63,661 nt of DNA from contig JAFYNS010000096.1 of assembly GCA_017556505.1 (NCBI GenBank), forward strand, positions 1 to 63,661, written 5' to 3'. A model generated the notes under the pieces. It was not told the DNA's origin. It ran no database searches and saw only the letters and a list, made by a program, of their open reading frames with translations. This DNA comes from Bacillota bacterium. Lineage in GTDB: Bacteria > Bacillota > Clostridia > Peptostreptococcales > Anaerovoracaceae. Both the position numbers and the translations under genes were made by a program. The first letter of the stretch is position 1. Every line of letters starts with the position of its first letter. Positions 51,324 to 58,852 of this stretch are shown in pieces.

Positions 51324-52310
51324 TTAAATGCTTCTTTTACTGTTCAGGGCCTTGCGGACCAGCTTTTCCGCATGGATATAAGAACCATGGTCAATCACAT
51401 AGTTGTAGCGAAGCAGCTGTCCGCCGTCCGCTTCAAACTTGTGAATCAGATCCAGGTCGCTGGATGATGCAAAAGTTTCAAAATGTTTCGGTACGATGAT
51501 TACATCTTTATGCTTGAGGAAACCTTCCAGATTCTCGTCGCCCAGCAGATGAGCACAGAGAGTTCTTCCTTCGGAAGTCGGCATGCCCGCATAGTTCATG
51601 CGGACAATGGTCAGGAAGTTATGACTGGAGCAGACAACACCCACCCGTGAATTTTCAGGCACGTGGGCCAGTTCAATAATGGTTTCGGTGGATGTCATCA
51701 TAGCCAGCATGCTGAAAACCTTATTGGAAGCAATAAACTCTTCCACTTCACTGTAATGTGATGTGGTAGTCAGTATGATGTCGTAATCGGAATTCAGCTT
51801 ATCAGCAATTTCTGCAATCTGGCGGAGGGAGAAGCAGGCAACCTGGGTATGAGGAATCTGCGACAGCTGAGATTCCATCAGCTGAAGTACTTCCGGATTG
51901 CAGTCAATGACAGCAATCTTAACCAGGTCATACTCTTCATCCAGTCCGCGCAGTTTGAGATTGATGTAGATTTCCATCTCTCTCGGAGTGAATCCAAGGC
52001 TTTCAAGCTCTTCCAGAAGCTCATCAATGGCTGCCATGGCACGGTCTTTGCGGCTGCCGGATTCTATAGCTTCCTGTTCCTTGACGAAGGTTCCTTTTCC
52101 CTGTGTCATTTCAATGGCACCCAGGGTTTCCAGATGATCATATGCATGTTTGATGGTACCCTGAGACAGGCCCATTTCCTCTGCAAGTTCTCTTACTGTG
52201 GGAAGTTTGGTGCCGGCAGGCAGGGTTCTGGATTTAATGTCCCGAAGGATTGCTTCCGCCACCTGTTTGTAGATGGGGGTATCACTGGAGGGAACTATGG
52301 AATAATTCAT
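51324..52310 (-). CDS. GntR family regulator with large C-terminal effector domain
   Basis: 328 residues. N-terminal winged helix of the GntR type (IYKQVAEAILRDIKSRTLP, KLPTVRELAEEMGLSQGTIKHAYDHLE, GKGTFV, residues 10-80), YtrA-like in its start. The remaining 240 residues do not match an FCD, UTRA or aminotransferase effector domain; they contain KIAVIDCNPEVLQLM and SRVGVVCSSHNFLTIVRM and may bind a small dicarboxylate or act as a receiver-like module. It lies 12 bases after the fumarase beta gene, so it probably regulates that operon. RBS AGAGGAT. Confidence 0.8.
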   Translation of the reverse strand: MNYSIVPSSDTPIYKQVAEAILRDIKSRTLPAGTKLPTVRELAEEMGLSQGTIKHAYDHLETLGAIEMTQGKGTFVKEQEAIESGSRKDRAMAAIDELLEELESLGFTPREMEIYINLKLRGLDEEYDLVKIAVIDCNPEVLQLMESQLSQIPHTQVACFSLRQIAEIADKLNSDYDIILTTTSHYSEVEEFIASNKVFSMLAMMTSTETIIELAHVPENSRVGVVCSSHNFLTIVRMNYAGMPTSEGRTLCAHLLGDENLEGFLKHKDVIIVPKHFETFASSSDLDLIHKFEADGGQLLRYNYVIDHGSYIHAEKLVRKALNSKRSI

Positions 52311-52322
52311 GGGGGATCCTCT

Positions 52323-52880
52323 TTATTTCTCCATGGACAGGTATTCTGCGCGGCCCTGTTCATATAAATTGTTGCCTTCGCTGTCGATGATAACAACGGC
52401 AGGAAGGTCTTCCACTTCCAGGCGGCGGATTGCTTCCGCACCCAGATCTTCATAAGCCACTACTTCCGCCTTCTTGATGCACTTTGCCAGCAGTGCGCCC
52501 GCACCGCCGATGGCACCGAAGTATACTGCACCGTTTTCCTTCATGGCATTTACAACTGCTTCGTTACGCTTACCCTTGCCAATCATGCCCTTCAGACCGA
52601 TGTTCAGCAGATCCGGTGCGTATGCATCCATACGGTAACTTGTGGTAGGGCCTGCAGAACCGATAACCTGGCCTGGCTGTGCAGGAGCAGGTCCTACGTA
52701 GTAGATAATCGCATCCGTTACGTCGATTGGCAGTTCTTTTCCTTCTGCCAGCAGTTCACAAAGTCTCTTGTGTGCAGCGTCTCTTCCTGTATAGATTACA
52801 CCGCTGATGAGTACGTTGTCACCGCAGTGCAGGTCCTTTGTCTTTTCCAGAGTCAGAGGTGTGGTAATTCTCTTTTCCAT
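52323..52880 (-). CDS. Class I fumarase-type hydratase, beta subunit (candidate mesaconase)
   Basis: 185 residues matching the C-terminal domain of iron-sulfur fumarases/tartrate dehydratases (LISGVIYTGRDAAHKRL, YYVGPAPAQPGQVIGSAGPTTSYRMD, MIGKGKR, GAIGGAGALLAKCI). Forms the active site with the alpha subunit. It should hydrate fumarate, or mesaconate to citramalate, the one methylaspartate-pathway step not encoded at 22.7-32.6 kb. 18 bases after the alpha gene. Confidence 0.85.
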   Translation of the reverse strand: MEKRITTPLTLEKTKDLHCGDNVLISGVIYTGRDAAHKRLCELLAEGKELPIDVTDAIIYYVGPAPAQPGQVIGSAGPTTSYRMDAYAPDLLNIGLKGMIGKGKRNEAVVNAMKENGAVYFGAIGGAGALLAKCIKKAEVVAYEDLGAEAIRRLEVEDLPAVVIIDSEGNNLYEQGRAEYLSMEK

Positions 52881-52898
52881 TTTCTAAATACCTCCTGA

Positions 52899-53738
52899 TT
52901 ATAATACCGCAGACTTATGGCGGGTTACGTGACAGTTGATGTTAACAGCGCAAGGCAGACCTGCGATGTGGGTAGGCAGCGTTTCAATGTTTACTGCCAG
53001 TGCAGTGGTCTTGCCGCCGAATCCCTGAGGTCCGATGCCAAGAGCATTGACCTTTTCCAGCATTTCCTTTTCCAGTTCCGCATAGAATGGGTTTTCGCTT
53101 CTTTCGTCAACCGGTCTCATGAGAGCCTTCTTTGCCAGGTATGCAGCCTTGTCGAATGTACCGCCGATACCAACGCCTACTACGATTGGAGGACATGGAT
53201 TCGGACCAGCTTCTTCTACAACCTTCACGATGAAGTCCTTAACGCCCTGCAGGCCGTCAGATGGCTTCAGCATCTTGATCTGGCTCATGTTTTCGGAACC
53301 GAAGCCCTTCGGTGCTACGGTAATCTTAACCTGATCGCCAGGAACCAGGTCGATATATAATACGGCAGGAGTATTGTCACCGGTATTTACACGGTCAATA
53401 GGATCCTTTACGCAGGATTTGCGCAGGAAACCTTCCACATAGCCCTGACGTACGCCTTCGTTTACAGCATCCTTCAGATTGCCGTCAATATGCACATCCT
53501 GGCCGATTTCCAGGAAAACGCATGCCAGACCGGTATCCTGACAGATTGGCACGTTATCGGTATCTGCAATCTGGAAGTTTTCTTCAATCTTACCCAGTAC
53601 GGTCTGTGCGATAGGGAAAGGTTCGCAGGCACGGCAGGTGGTGATTGCTTCCTTCACGTCGCCTGGCAGATGGCAGTTTGCATCGATGCACAGGTCACGA
53701 ACGATTTTAGTGATATCTGTTGCTTTAATTTCTCTCAT
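52899..53738 (-). CDS. Class I fumarase-type hydratase, alpha subunit (candidate mesaconase)
   Basis: 279 residues from the ATG at 53738 (GGAGG upstream). Fumarase class I N-terminal domain: ITTCRACEPFPIAQT, NVPICQDTGLACVF (Cys ligand of the 4Fe-4S cluster), APKGFGSENMSQIKML, NPCPPIVVGVGIGGTFDKAA and GIGPQGFGGKTTALAVNIE. Two-subunit enzymes of this type act as fumarase or as the oxygen-sensitive mesaconase of glutamate fermenters. No other fumarate-using genes are seen in the window, so mesaconase is favoured by context only. The preceding gene ends inside its leader. Confidence 0.87.
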   Translation of the reverse strand: MREIKATDITKIVRDLCIDANCHLPGDVKEAITTCRACEPFPIAQTVLGKIEENFQIADTDNVPICQDTGLACVFLEIGQDVHIDGNLKDAVNEGVRQGYVEGFLRKSCVKDPIDRVNTGDNTPAVLYIDLVPGDQVKITVAPKGFGSENMSQIKMLKPSDGLQGVKDFIVKVVEEAGPNPCPPIVVGVGIGGTFDKAAYLAKKALMRPVDERSENPFYAELEKEMLEKVNALGIGPQGFGGKTTALAVNIETLPTHIAGLPCAVNINCHVTRHKSAVL

Positions 53739-53754
53739 TTTTCTGTATCCTCCG

Positions 53755-54690
53755 TTAGAATTCAATACGGTTCAGGTCGCTGGTGCTCTTGTCCCAACGT
53801 TCGCCCACCAGTCCGATAACAATGTACTTTTCCTTAATCGGGTCGAAGAAAACTTCCTTCAGCAGACGGAAGTTGATTATCTGACCGGTAGAACGTACAT
53901 GAATACGAGGGCCGGTGCACGGGTGAATAATATCGCCGATGGAAATATGGTCTTCATCATAATAGGAAATACCGATATCCTGGTCAATGATAGCCTGTAC
54001 TTTAGCCTGCAGCGCACGGATGTCGAAGGTAGGCTTCTCCTTGAATTCCAGACAGAAACCTCGCTTAACATCGCCGTGGGTGCACTGTTCCAGCCATTCC
54101 TTTTCCAGACAGTGTTCCACCAGGTCTTCTGCGGTATGAGCCATCTTACGGTATTTGACTGACTGATGGCAGATGTTGGCGATATCTTCCGGCAGCGGAC
54201 CGAACATGGTCGGACGGGTTACCATAATTTCTTCGCCTACGCCAATCAGCAGCTGTGCATTCATATCCAGGTAAGGATAGAGCAGTTCGAAGTGCTCTAC
54301 GATAACACGGCGTTTTTTCTTAATAGCCATCTGAACGGCTTCTGCGATAACATGAATCTGGGTAAATGCCATTTCGAAGCGCATATCCACATGATAGGTA
54401 TGCGGTGCACAGAAACCGTTGTCTTCATCCACATTCAGCAGCGGAATCGGACGGATATTTACGCCTTCGTCATCATTGGTCAGGTCAACACCCGGAAACA
54501 TACCTTTAACCAGCATGCTTTTACCGGAACCAGCTTCCCCGATGATACCAATCAGCAGGTCGAATGGACTAAGATACTGCTGCGCGATATCCATACCCAG
54601 ACGAAGCATACGTGCATTGCCGCGTGGAGCGAAAAATACACTGTAAAGATGGTTCGGATGGGTCATATGTTCAAAATAATGATAGGACAT
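53755..54690 (-). CDS. P-loop NTPase with AlaRS second-additional-domain (tRNA_SAD)-like C-terminus, role unknown
   Basis: 311 residues from the ATG at 54690 (AAATGGAGGTT upstream). Walker A GEAGSGKSM (near residues 50-58) in an N-terminal P-loop domain, FEMAFTQIHVIAEAVQMAI and RVIVEHFELLYPYL; the C-terminal part (HTAEDLVEHCLEKE, IHPCTGPRIHVRSTGQI) resembles the second additional domain of alanyl-tRNA synthetase. It is the first gene of an operon with the fumarase subunits and a GntR regulator; the fumarase alpha start lies 17 bases after its stop. Possible roles are cofactor/cluster delivery to the hydratase or signalling, but nothing in the sequence proves either. Confidence 0.6.
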   Translation of the reverse strand: MSYHYFEHMTHPNHLYSVFFAPRGNARMLRLGMDIAQQYLSPFDLLIGIIGEAGSGKSMLVKGMFPGVDLTNDDEGVNIRPIPLLNVDEDNGFCAPHTYHVDMRFEMAFTQIHVIAEAVQMAIKKKRRVIVEHFELLYPYLDMNAQLLIGVGEEIMVTRPTMFGPLPEDIANICHQSVKYRKMAHTAEDLVEHCLEKEWLEQCTHGDVKRGFCLEFKEKPTFDIRALQAKVQAIIDQDIGISYYDEDHISIGDIIHPCTGPRIHVRSTGQIINFRLLKEVFFDPIKEKYIVIGLVGERWDKSTSDLNRIEF

Positions 54691-54733
54691 GGTAACCTCC
54701 ATTTACATAATTGTACACTTATTGTTATAGAAC

Positions 54734-54761
54734 ATTATACTACTATCATACATCGACTGAA
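54734..54761 (-). promoter_or_regulatory. Promoter of the P-loop/fumarase/GntR operon
   Basis: -10 TATAAT (54739-54734) with a weak -35 TTCAGT (54761-54756), spacer 16, read on the minus strand. TGTACA-containing AT-rich DNA between it and the start codon could be the GntR operator. Confidence 0.45.
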
Positions 54762-54883
54762 CGATTTTTTCAACTGTAAAAAGAAACTTCAATTGTATGT
54801 AATTTGTATCTGAAAATTAACATTGCGAAACCATCCGCCATGGGGTAAAATAAGTTATTAATGCTTATTCGGGGGAATATATC

Positions 54884-56059
54884 ATGTTTTTAATAATGAC
54901 CTGTATTGTATTATTTGTTGTGGGAGGTCTGATGGCGATTAAGCCGATGACTTACTGGCAGATTGGCCATATGATGCACAAGGATGCAGAAGCGCCCGGG
55001 GAAATGTATCTGCGGATGATTCGTATTTCCGGTGTGATTGTTATCCTGATTGCCGGAGTTCTGACAGCCATCGGCATGCTTCCGGATGTGACCGGAAAAA
55101 CCGTGGAAGTATCCGGCGGTGATAACTGGGAATATACTTTTACGGAAGAGAAGAATCTTACAGTGCTGGAAGCTGCGGGAGTTCCGGTAAATGCACATCC
55201 ATACGAAGCAGTTTTTGACGGAGAAAATGTTTACTTCCTGGGCAGAGAAGTAGAAAACGGAAAAGAAACCGGCAGAGCAGGAGTCTACAGCATGCCTGCG
55301 GCTGGAGATTTTGCGGGAGAAGCAGAGCTGCTGGCAAAGCTCAATGAACAGACCGGAGACTATGAGGGCCTTCAGTATGAAAACGGCAGACTGATCTGGC
55401 TGCAGCAGTCCAAAGAAACCGAATGTACGGCAGTATATGTGCTGGATACTGCGGCAGATGAAGAACCTGTGCTGCACTGCACCATGCTGGAACCGATGGA
55501 ACGCTACCTGTATCATGACGGACAGATTTACTGGACTGACGGAGATGCAGGCAAGGCATCCCTGCTTTACTGGGACGGTGAAGAGGCCTGGAAGCTGGTA
55601 GGCAAGACCCACAGCAGCCGTTTTGCTCTGCACATGGAAGATGGCTGGATCGGTACACCGACAGACAAGCGCGCTGCAGTAACACGTGTAAATCTGGACA
55701 ATGAAGAGGAAATGAAGCTGGAACTGAAGCTGAAGGCTGCGGATGGTATCTGGACCAGTGATAAATATACCCTCATGTCCACGGTTGGAGGTCAGTCTGC
55801 CGTAGTTGTTCACAACGGAAAGGATGCATATCAGTACGTATTGAAAGATATTGGCGAATACGGTCTGATGGATATGGCCGGAGACTGGATCTGGCAGCTG
55901 AGCGGAAGGGAACTGACCGCCTATAACATGGCAGACATGACGTACTGCGAGCTGGAAGTTCCTGCGGACGGAATCACAGTTATGGATGTTTCTGCATCCG
56001 GATCTGTGGCACTGTATGATGAAGGAAACAACATGGTATACTGGGGAAAAATCCTCTAA
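54884..56059 (+). CDS. Membrane-anchored protein with large extracytoplasmic domain, function unknown
   Basis: 391 residues. Two N-terminal hydrophobic segments (MTCIVLFVVGGLMA and RISGVIVILIAGVLTAIGML) joined by PMTYWQIGHMMHKDAEAPGEMYL, which recalls small DUF6199-type membrane proteins. The remaining 320 residues are rich in beta-strand and Trp/Asp/Gly repeats (ENVYFLGREVENG, GQIYWTDGDAG, LLYWDGEEAW), suggesting a beta-propeller outside the cell. No family assigned. Monocistronic. Confidence 0.55.
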   Translation: MFLIMTCIVLFVVGGLMAIKPMTYWQIGHMMHKDAEAPGEMYLRMIRISGVIVILIAGVLTAIGMLPDVTGKTVEVSGGDNWEYTFTEEKNLTVLEAAGVPVNAHPYEAVFDGENVYFLGREVENGKETGRAGVYSMPAAGDFAGEAELLAKLNEQTGDYEGLQYENGRLIWLQQSKETECTAVYVLDTAADEEPVLHCTMLEPMERYLYHDGQIYWTDGDAGKASLLYWDGEEAWKLVGKTHSSRFALHMEDGWIGTPTDKRAAVTRVNLDNEEEMKLELKLKAADGIWTSDKYTLMSTVGGQSAVVVHNGKDAYQYVLKDIGEYGLMDMAGDWIWQLSGRELTAYNMADMTYCELEVPADGITVMDVSASGSVALYDEGNNMVYWGKIL

Positions 56060-56085
56060 ATTGAAGGAATTTTCTGAAATTTGGA

Positions 56086-56114
56086 TTGAATTTTAAAGCA
56101 AAAAGTAGTATAGT
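56086..56114 (+). promoter_or_regulatory. Promoter of a candidate small RNA
   Basis: -35 TTGAAT (56086-56091), 17 bases, -10 TATAGT (56109-56114). Start expected near 56121, just before the structured region. Confidence 0.6.
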
Positions 56115-56120
56115 TAACTA

Positions 56121-56240
56121 AAACAATAAAGACATCCCGCGTGCCATTCCGGGAAACGGGTAAGATCCGTTACCGGCACGCCTGATATACTTAAAAGGGT
56201 CCCTCACAAAAGAATCGGCTGCGTGGGGGGCTTTTTGTTT
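56121..56240 (+). ncRNA. Candidate structured RNA or riboswitch with terminator
   Basis: About 120 bases. Stem GCGTGCC (56139-56145)/GGCACGC (56175-56181) stacks directly on GGTAA (56159-56163)/TTACC (56170-56174) with a one-sided 13-base bulge. A second fold, TCCCG/CGGGA (56135-56139/56150-56154), excludes the first. An intrinsic terminator follows (GGTCCCTCAC 56198-56207, GTGGGGGGCT 56223-56232, T-run). It has its own promoter, and the next gene has another promoter after the terminator. I do not recognise SRP RNA, 6S, T-box, purine, PRPP/ykkC or ZTP aptamer consensus. Either an independent sRNA or the attenuator of the phosphoribosyltransferase gene. Confidence 0.6.
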
Positions 56241-56250
56241 GTGCATTTAC

Positions 56251-56279
56251 TTGCATCAGAGGATGAAGATGGCTATAAT
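56251..56279 (+). promoter_or_regulatory. Promoter of the phosphoribosyltransferase gene
   Basis: -35 TTGCAT (56251-56256), 17 bases, -10 TATAAT (56274-56279), downstream of the RNA terminator and 28 bases before the ATG. Confidence 0.6.
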
Positions 56280-56306
56280 AATGTTAAGAAGAAAGGGGAG
56301 AACATT

Positions 56307-56858
56307 ATGCATTATGAAATGGAAATTGCAGGACTGAAACGGCAGCTGCCGCTCTGTCCGGTGACAGAAGACTTATATATCGGTGCTTTTATCCTGTTCG
56401 GTGATGTGGAAATGACCGTGAAGGCAGCAGAGGCACTGCTGCAGAAAGCACCGGATTTTGATGTGCTGATGACAGCGGAATCCAAGGGCATTCCGCTGGT
56501 TCACGAAATGGCCCGTCAGGCCGGCCGCAACGATTATGTGGTGGCAAGAAAGGGTTCCAAGCTTTACATGAGCAATATTATTTCTACAGAAGTGGATTCC
56601 ATCACCACGGATCATATCCAGACCCTCTGCATCGGCCAGGCCGAAGCAGACCAGCTCCGCGGCCGACGCGTTCTCATCGTGGACGATGTGATCAGCACCG
56701 GCGAATCTCTGAAGTCTATTGAAGTTCTGGCAAACCAGGTTGGCGGAAATATCGTGGGACGTATGGCTGTTCTTGCAGAAGGTGAGGCGGCAGACCGGGA
56801 TGATATTATTTATCTGGAAAAACTTCCGCTGTTCAATCCGGATGGTACGGTGAAATAA
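56307..56858 (+). CDS. Phosphoribosyltransferase family protein (adenine PRTase-like)
   Basis: 183 residues from the ATG at 56307 (AAAGGGGAG upstream). Type I PRTase fold with the PRPP loop VLIVDDVISTGES (about residues 117-129) and FDVLMTAESKGIPLVHEMAR, the hood/pyrophosphate loop. It resembles adenine or xanthine PRTases; the base is not certain. Begins after a structured RNA and is followed without gap by the transglycosylase gene, an unexpected pairing of purine salvage and cell-wall synthesis. Confidence 0.8.
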   Translation: MHYEMEIAGLKRQLPLCPVTEDLYIGAFILFGDVEMTVKAAEALLQKAPDFDVLMTAESKGIPLVHEMARQAGRNDYVVARKGSKLYMSNIISTEVDSITTDHIQTLCIGQAEADQLRGRRVLIVDDVISTGESLKSIEVLANQVGGNIVGRMAVLAEGEAADRDDIIYLEKLPLFNPDGTVK

Positions 56859-57536
56859 ATGGGACTGCTGAAACGGCTGACTGCGCTGATTCTGCTGGTT
56901 GTCATGACCTGGATCGGCCTGACCTGCTGGAGCGGATGGAAGATGTATGAAGCAGCTCTGGCTGAAATGCCGCTGACCCAGAAGGTGGACGCAGTGGTTT
57001 CCCAGCAAAGCTTTACCCCTCTTTCTGCACTGCCGAAGACTTACGTGGATGCGGTGCTGGCGGTGGAAGACCGAAACTTTTATAACCATCACGGTATCAG
57101 TCTGCGGTCTACAGCCCGTGCTCTGGTACGGAACTTCCAGGAGGGAGATGTGGTGGAAGGCGGAAGTACCATTACCCAGCAGCTTGCGAAACTGTGGTAT
57201 TTCGAGCTGGATAAACGGTACGACCGGAAGGTGGCAGAGCTTCTCATGGCCTTTAACATCGAAAAGAATTATGAAAAGGTAGATATTCTGGAGTTCTACT
57301 TTAACTCCATCTATTTCGGATCCGGATACTATACCGTTTACGATGCATCTGTGGGATATTTCGGCGTGGCGCCGGCAGATATGAATGCCTACCAGTGTAC
57401 CCTGCTGGCAGGAATCCCAAATGCACCGTCGGTTTATTCACCGGATGTGAACCCGGATCTGGCCGAGCAGCGCCGCCAGCAGGTCATTCACTGCATGGAG
57501 CTGTATGGGTACATTGAAGAGGGGGAAATTGAATAA
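56859..57536 (+). CDS. GT51 monofunctional peptidoglycan transglycosylase
   Basis: 225 residues. One N-terminal membrane anchor (LTALILLVVMTWIGLTCWSG), then the GT51 motifs: AVEDRNFYNHHG (catalytic Glu), EGGSTITQQLAK, KVAELLMAFNIEKNYEKVDILEFYFNS and YFGSGYYTVYDASVGYFG. No transpeptidase domain, so a monofunctional MtgA-like enzyme extending glycan strands outside the membrane. The ATG follows the previous stop directly (TAAATG), so it is coupled to the PRTase. A terminator follows. Confidence 0.88.
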   Translation: MGLLKRLTALILLVVMTWIGLTCWSGWKMYEAALAEMPLTQKVDAVVSQQSFTPLSALPKTYVDAVLAVEDRNFYNHHGISLRSTARALVRNFQEGDVVEGGSTITQQLAKLWYFELDKRYDRKVAELLMAFNIEKNYEKVDILEFYFNSIYFGSGYYTVYDASVGYFGVAPADMNAYQCTLLAGIPNAPSVYSPDVNPDLAEQRRQQVIHCMELYGYIEEGEIE

Positions 57537-57540
57537 AAAG

Positions 57541-57577
57541 AAAAACACAGTCTGGATGAGGGGACTGTGTTTTTTAG
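57541..57577. terminator. Bidirectional terminator
   Basis: AAAACACAGTC (57542-57552) pairs with GACTGTGTTTT (57563-57573), T-runs on both strands. Separates the transglycosylase and birA. Confidence 0.88.
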
Positions 57578-57600
57578 TTGCAGATTTAACTTCTGACGGA

Positions 57601-58605
57601 TTACCACTTTCTGATGGAGACTTCGCCGGTAGTGATGGTTTCCATCTCACGCATACGGCGTCCTTCCATGTACTCCACCACCAGACCGCCGTTGCTGTCG
57701 ATATCGATGGCACGGGCTTTGATGCCGCCGGAGGTGTTCCGGTCCGGAGACTGTCCGGTGATGGTATTGTAGATGATAATCTGTTCGCCCAGAATGAAGG
57801 AACGGTTCTTGTATTCGCGGATCAGCTTGCCGGTGTCCGGTTCTGCGATGCAGGCAAAGAACTGGTTCACGATGGCAGCTGCAAGCTCTGCACGGGTGAA
57901 TTCCTTCTTCGGATTGGCGATGTAAGTGGCTGTTTCGGCGATATCTTCCGGCATGGTGGCTTCGAAGCAGTTGACACCGATGCCAAGGATAATCTTATCG
58001 ATGTTTCCCGTCTCAAAATTGCTCTGGGCTTCGGTCATGATACCGCAGACTTTTTTGTCGCCCAGGTAGATGTCGTTTACCCATTTGATCTTCGGCCGCA
58101 GGCCGGTAACCTGGTCCATGGCACGGCAGACTGCCACTGCTGCGATGGTGGTAATGAGCATGGCCTTATCCAGTCCGAAGTTTGGACGGAAGGCCAGGGT
58201 CATGTAAAGTCCTGTGGATGGAGGGGACCAGAAAGAACGGCCCAGACGGCCGCGGCCTTTGGTCTGCTCATTGGCTATAATCAGGTGAGGCTTGTCCGCC
58301 ACATCGGAAGGTTCCAGTTCGCGGGCCAACCGGTTGGTGGAATCCAGCACATCGTGAATCTGAATCCGGCATGGCACTGTCAGATTTTCAGCAAGATAGT
58401 CTTTTGTAATAATATCGGACTGCTCCATGAGACGATAGCCGGTTCCTGCTTTGCTTTCTATGGTGAAGCCCTGGTCCTGCAGTTTCTTCATGGCCTTCCA
58501 TACGGCGTTTCTCGAAACGCCAAGCTGGTCGGCAAGCTGCTGGCCGGACAGGTAGGTGTTGGTGTTCTGGTTCAGTACTTCCAGAAGGGTCAGTTTGGTA
58601 GACAT
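57601..58605 (-). CDS. birA: Bifunctional biotin-protein ligase and repressor
   Basis: 334 residues from the ATG at 58605 (AAAGGAGG upstream). N-terminal winged helix (LTLLEVLNQNTNTYLSGQQLADQLGVSRNAVWKAMKKLQ, given in full only as residues 5-43) followed by the ligase domain with QTKGRGRLGRSFWSPPSTGLY (biotinyl-AMP loop GRGRxGR), KWVNDIYLGDKKVCGIM and GIGVN. It charges biotin-dependent carboxylases and, with biotinyl-AMP bound, represses. An operator-like repeat at 58656-58683 overlaps its own -35, so it probably controls itself. No biotin synthesis genes nearby. Confidence 0.93.
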   Translation of the reverse strand: MSTKLTLLEVLNQNTNTYLSGQQLADQLGVSRNAVWKAMKKLQDQGFTIESKAGTGYRLMEQSDIITKDYLAENLTVPCRIQIHDVLDSTNRLARELEPSDVADKPHLIIANEQTKGRGRLGRSFWSPPSTGLYMTLAFRPNFGLDKAMLITTIAAVAVCRAMDQVTGLRPKIKWVNDIYLGDKKVCGIMTEAQSNFETGNIDKIILGIGVNCFEATMPEDIAETATYIANPKKEFTRAELAAAIVNQFFACIAEPDTGKLIREYKNRSFILGEQIIIYNTITGQSPDRNTSGGIKARAIDIDSNGGLVVEYMEGRRMREMETITTGEVSIRKW

Positions 58606-58631
58606 GGGACATCCTCCTTTCATTTACAGAC

Positions 58632-58683
58632 ATTATATACCTGAAAAACCAGTCGGTCAACCGCGAATTCTGCTAAGGTTGAC
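58632..58683 (-). promoter_or_regulatory. birA promoter with BirA-type operator
   Basis: Inverted repeat GTCAACC (58656-58662), 14 bases, GGTTGAC (58677-58683), like the AACC-N14/16-GGTT BirA sites of bacteria. On the minus strand -35 TTGACC (58660-58655, inside the operator), 17 bases, -10 TATAAT (58637-58632). Confidence 0.7.
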
Positions 58684-58775
58684 GATATCGAATGGTGTCG
58701 AAAACTGCCGAGAACTGGCGAACGAGGACGGATGTATATATTTTGCGAAGAATGTGTGAAAAAAGGCCGGAAACT

Positions 58776-58804
58776 TTGATTTTCCAAAGTTTATGTGATA
58801 AAAT
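58776..58804 (+). promoter_or_regulatory. Promoter of the CNNM/HlyC-type gene
   Basis: -35 TTGATT (58776-58781), 17 bases, -10 TAAAAT (58799-58804), 49 bases before the ATG at 58853. Confidence 0.5.
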
Positions 58805-58852
58805 ATAAGCTACGTGATATTTCGTATGATAGATTATGGAGGAATGAAATAT

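Noticed and set aside
56121-56240. SRP RNA, T-box, purine, ykkC/PRPP or ZTP riboswitch
   Set aside because: The conserved cores (GGTCAGG..GGAAGCAGCC, GGTGGNACCGCG, TTTCTAC, ACGGGAGG and CCGCCTGGGC) are absent. GGTCCCTC resembles the start of a T-box terminator, but no specifier or antiterminator is present.
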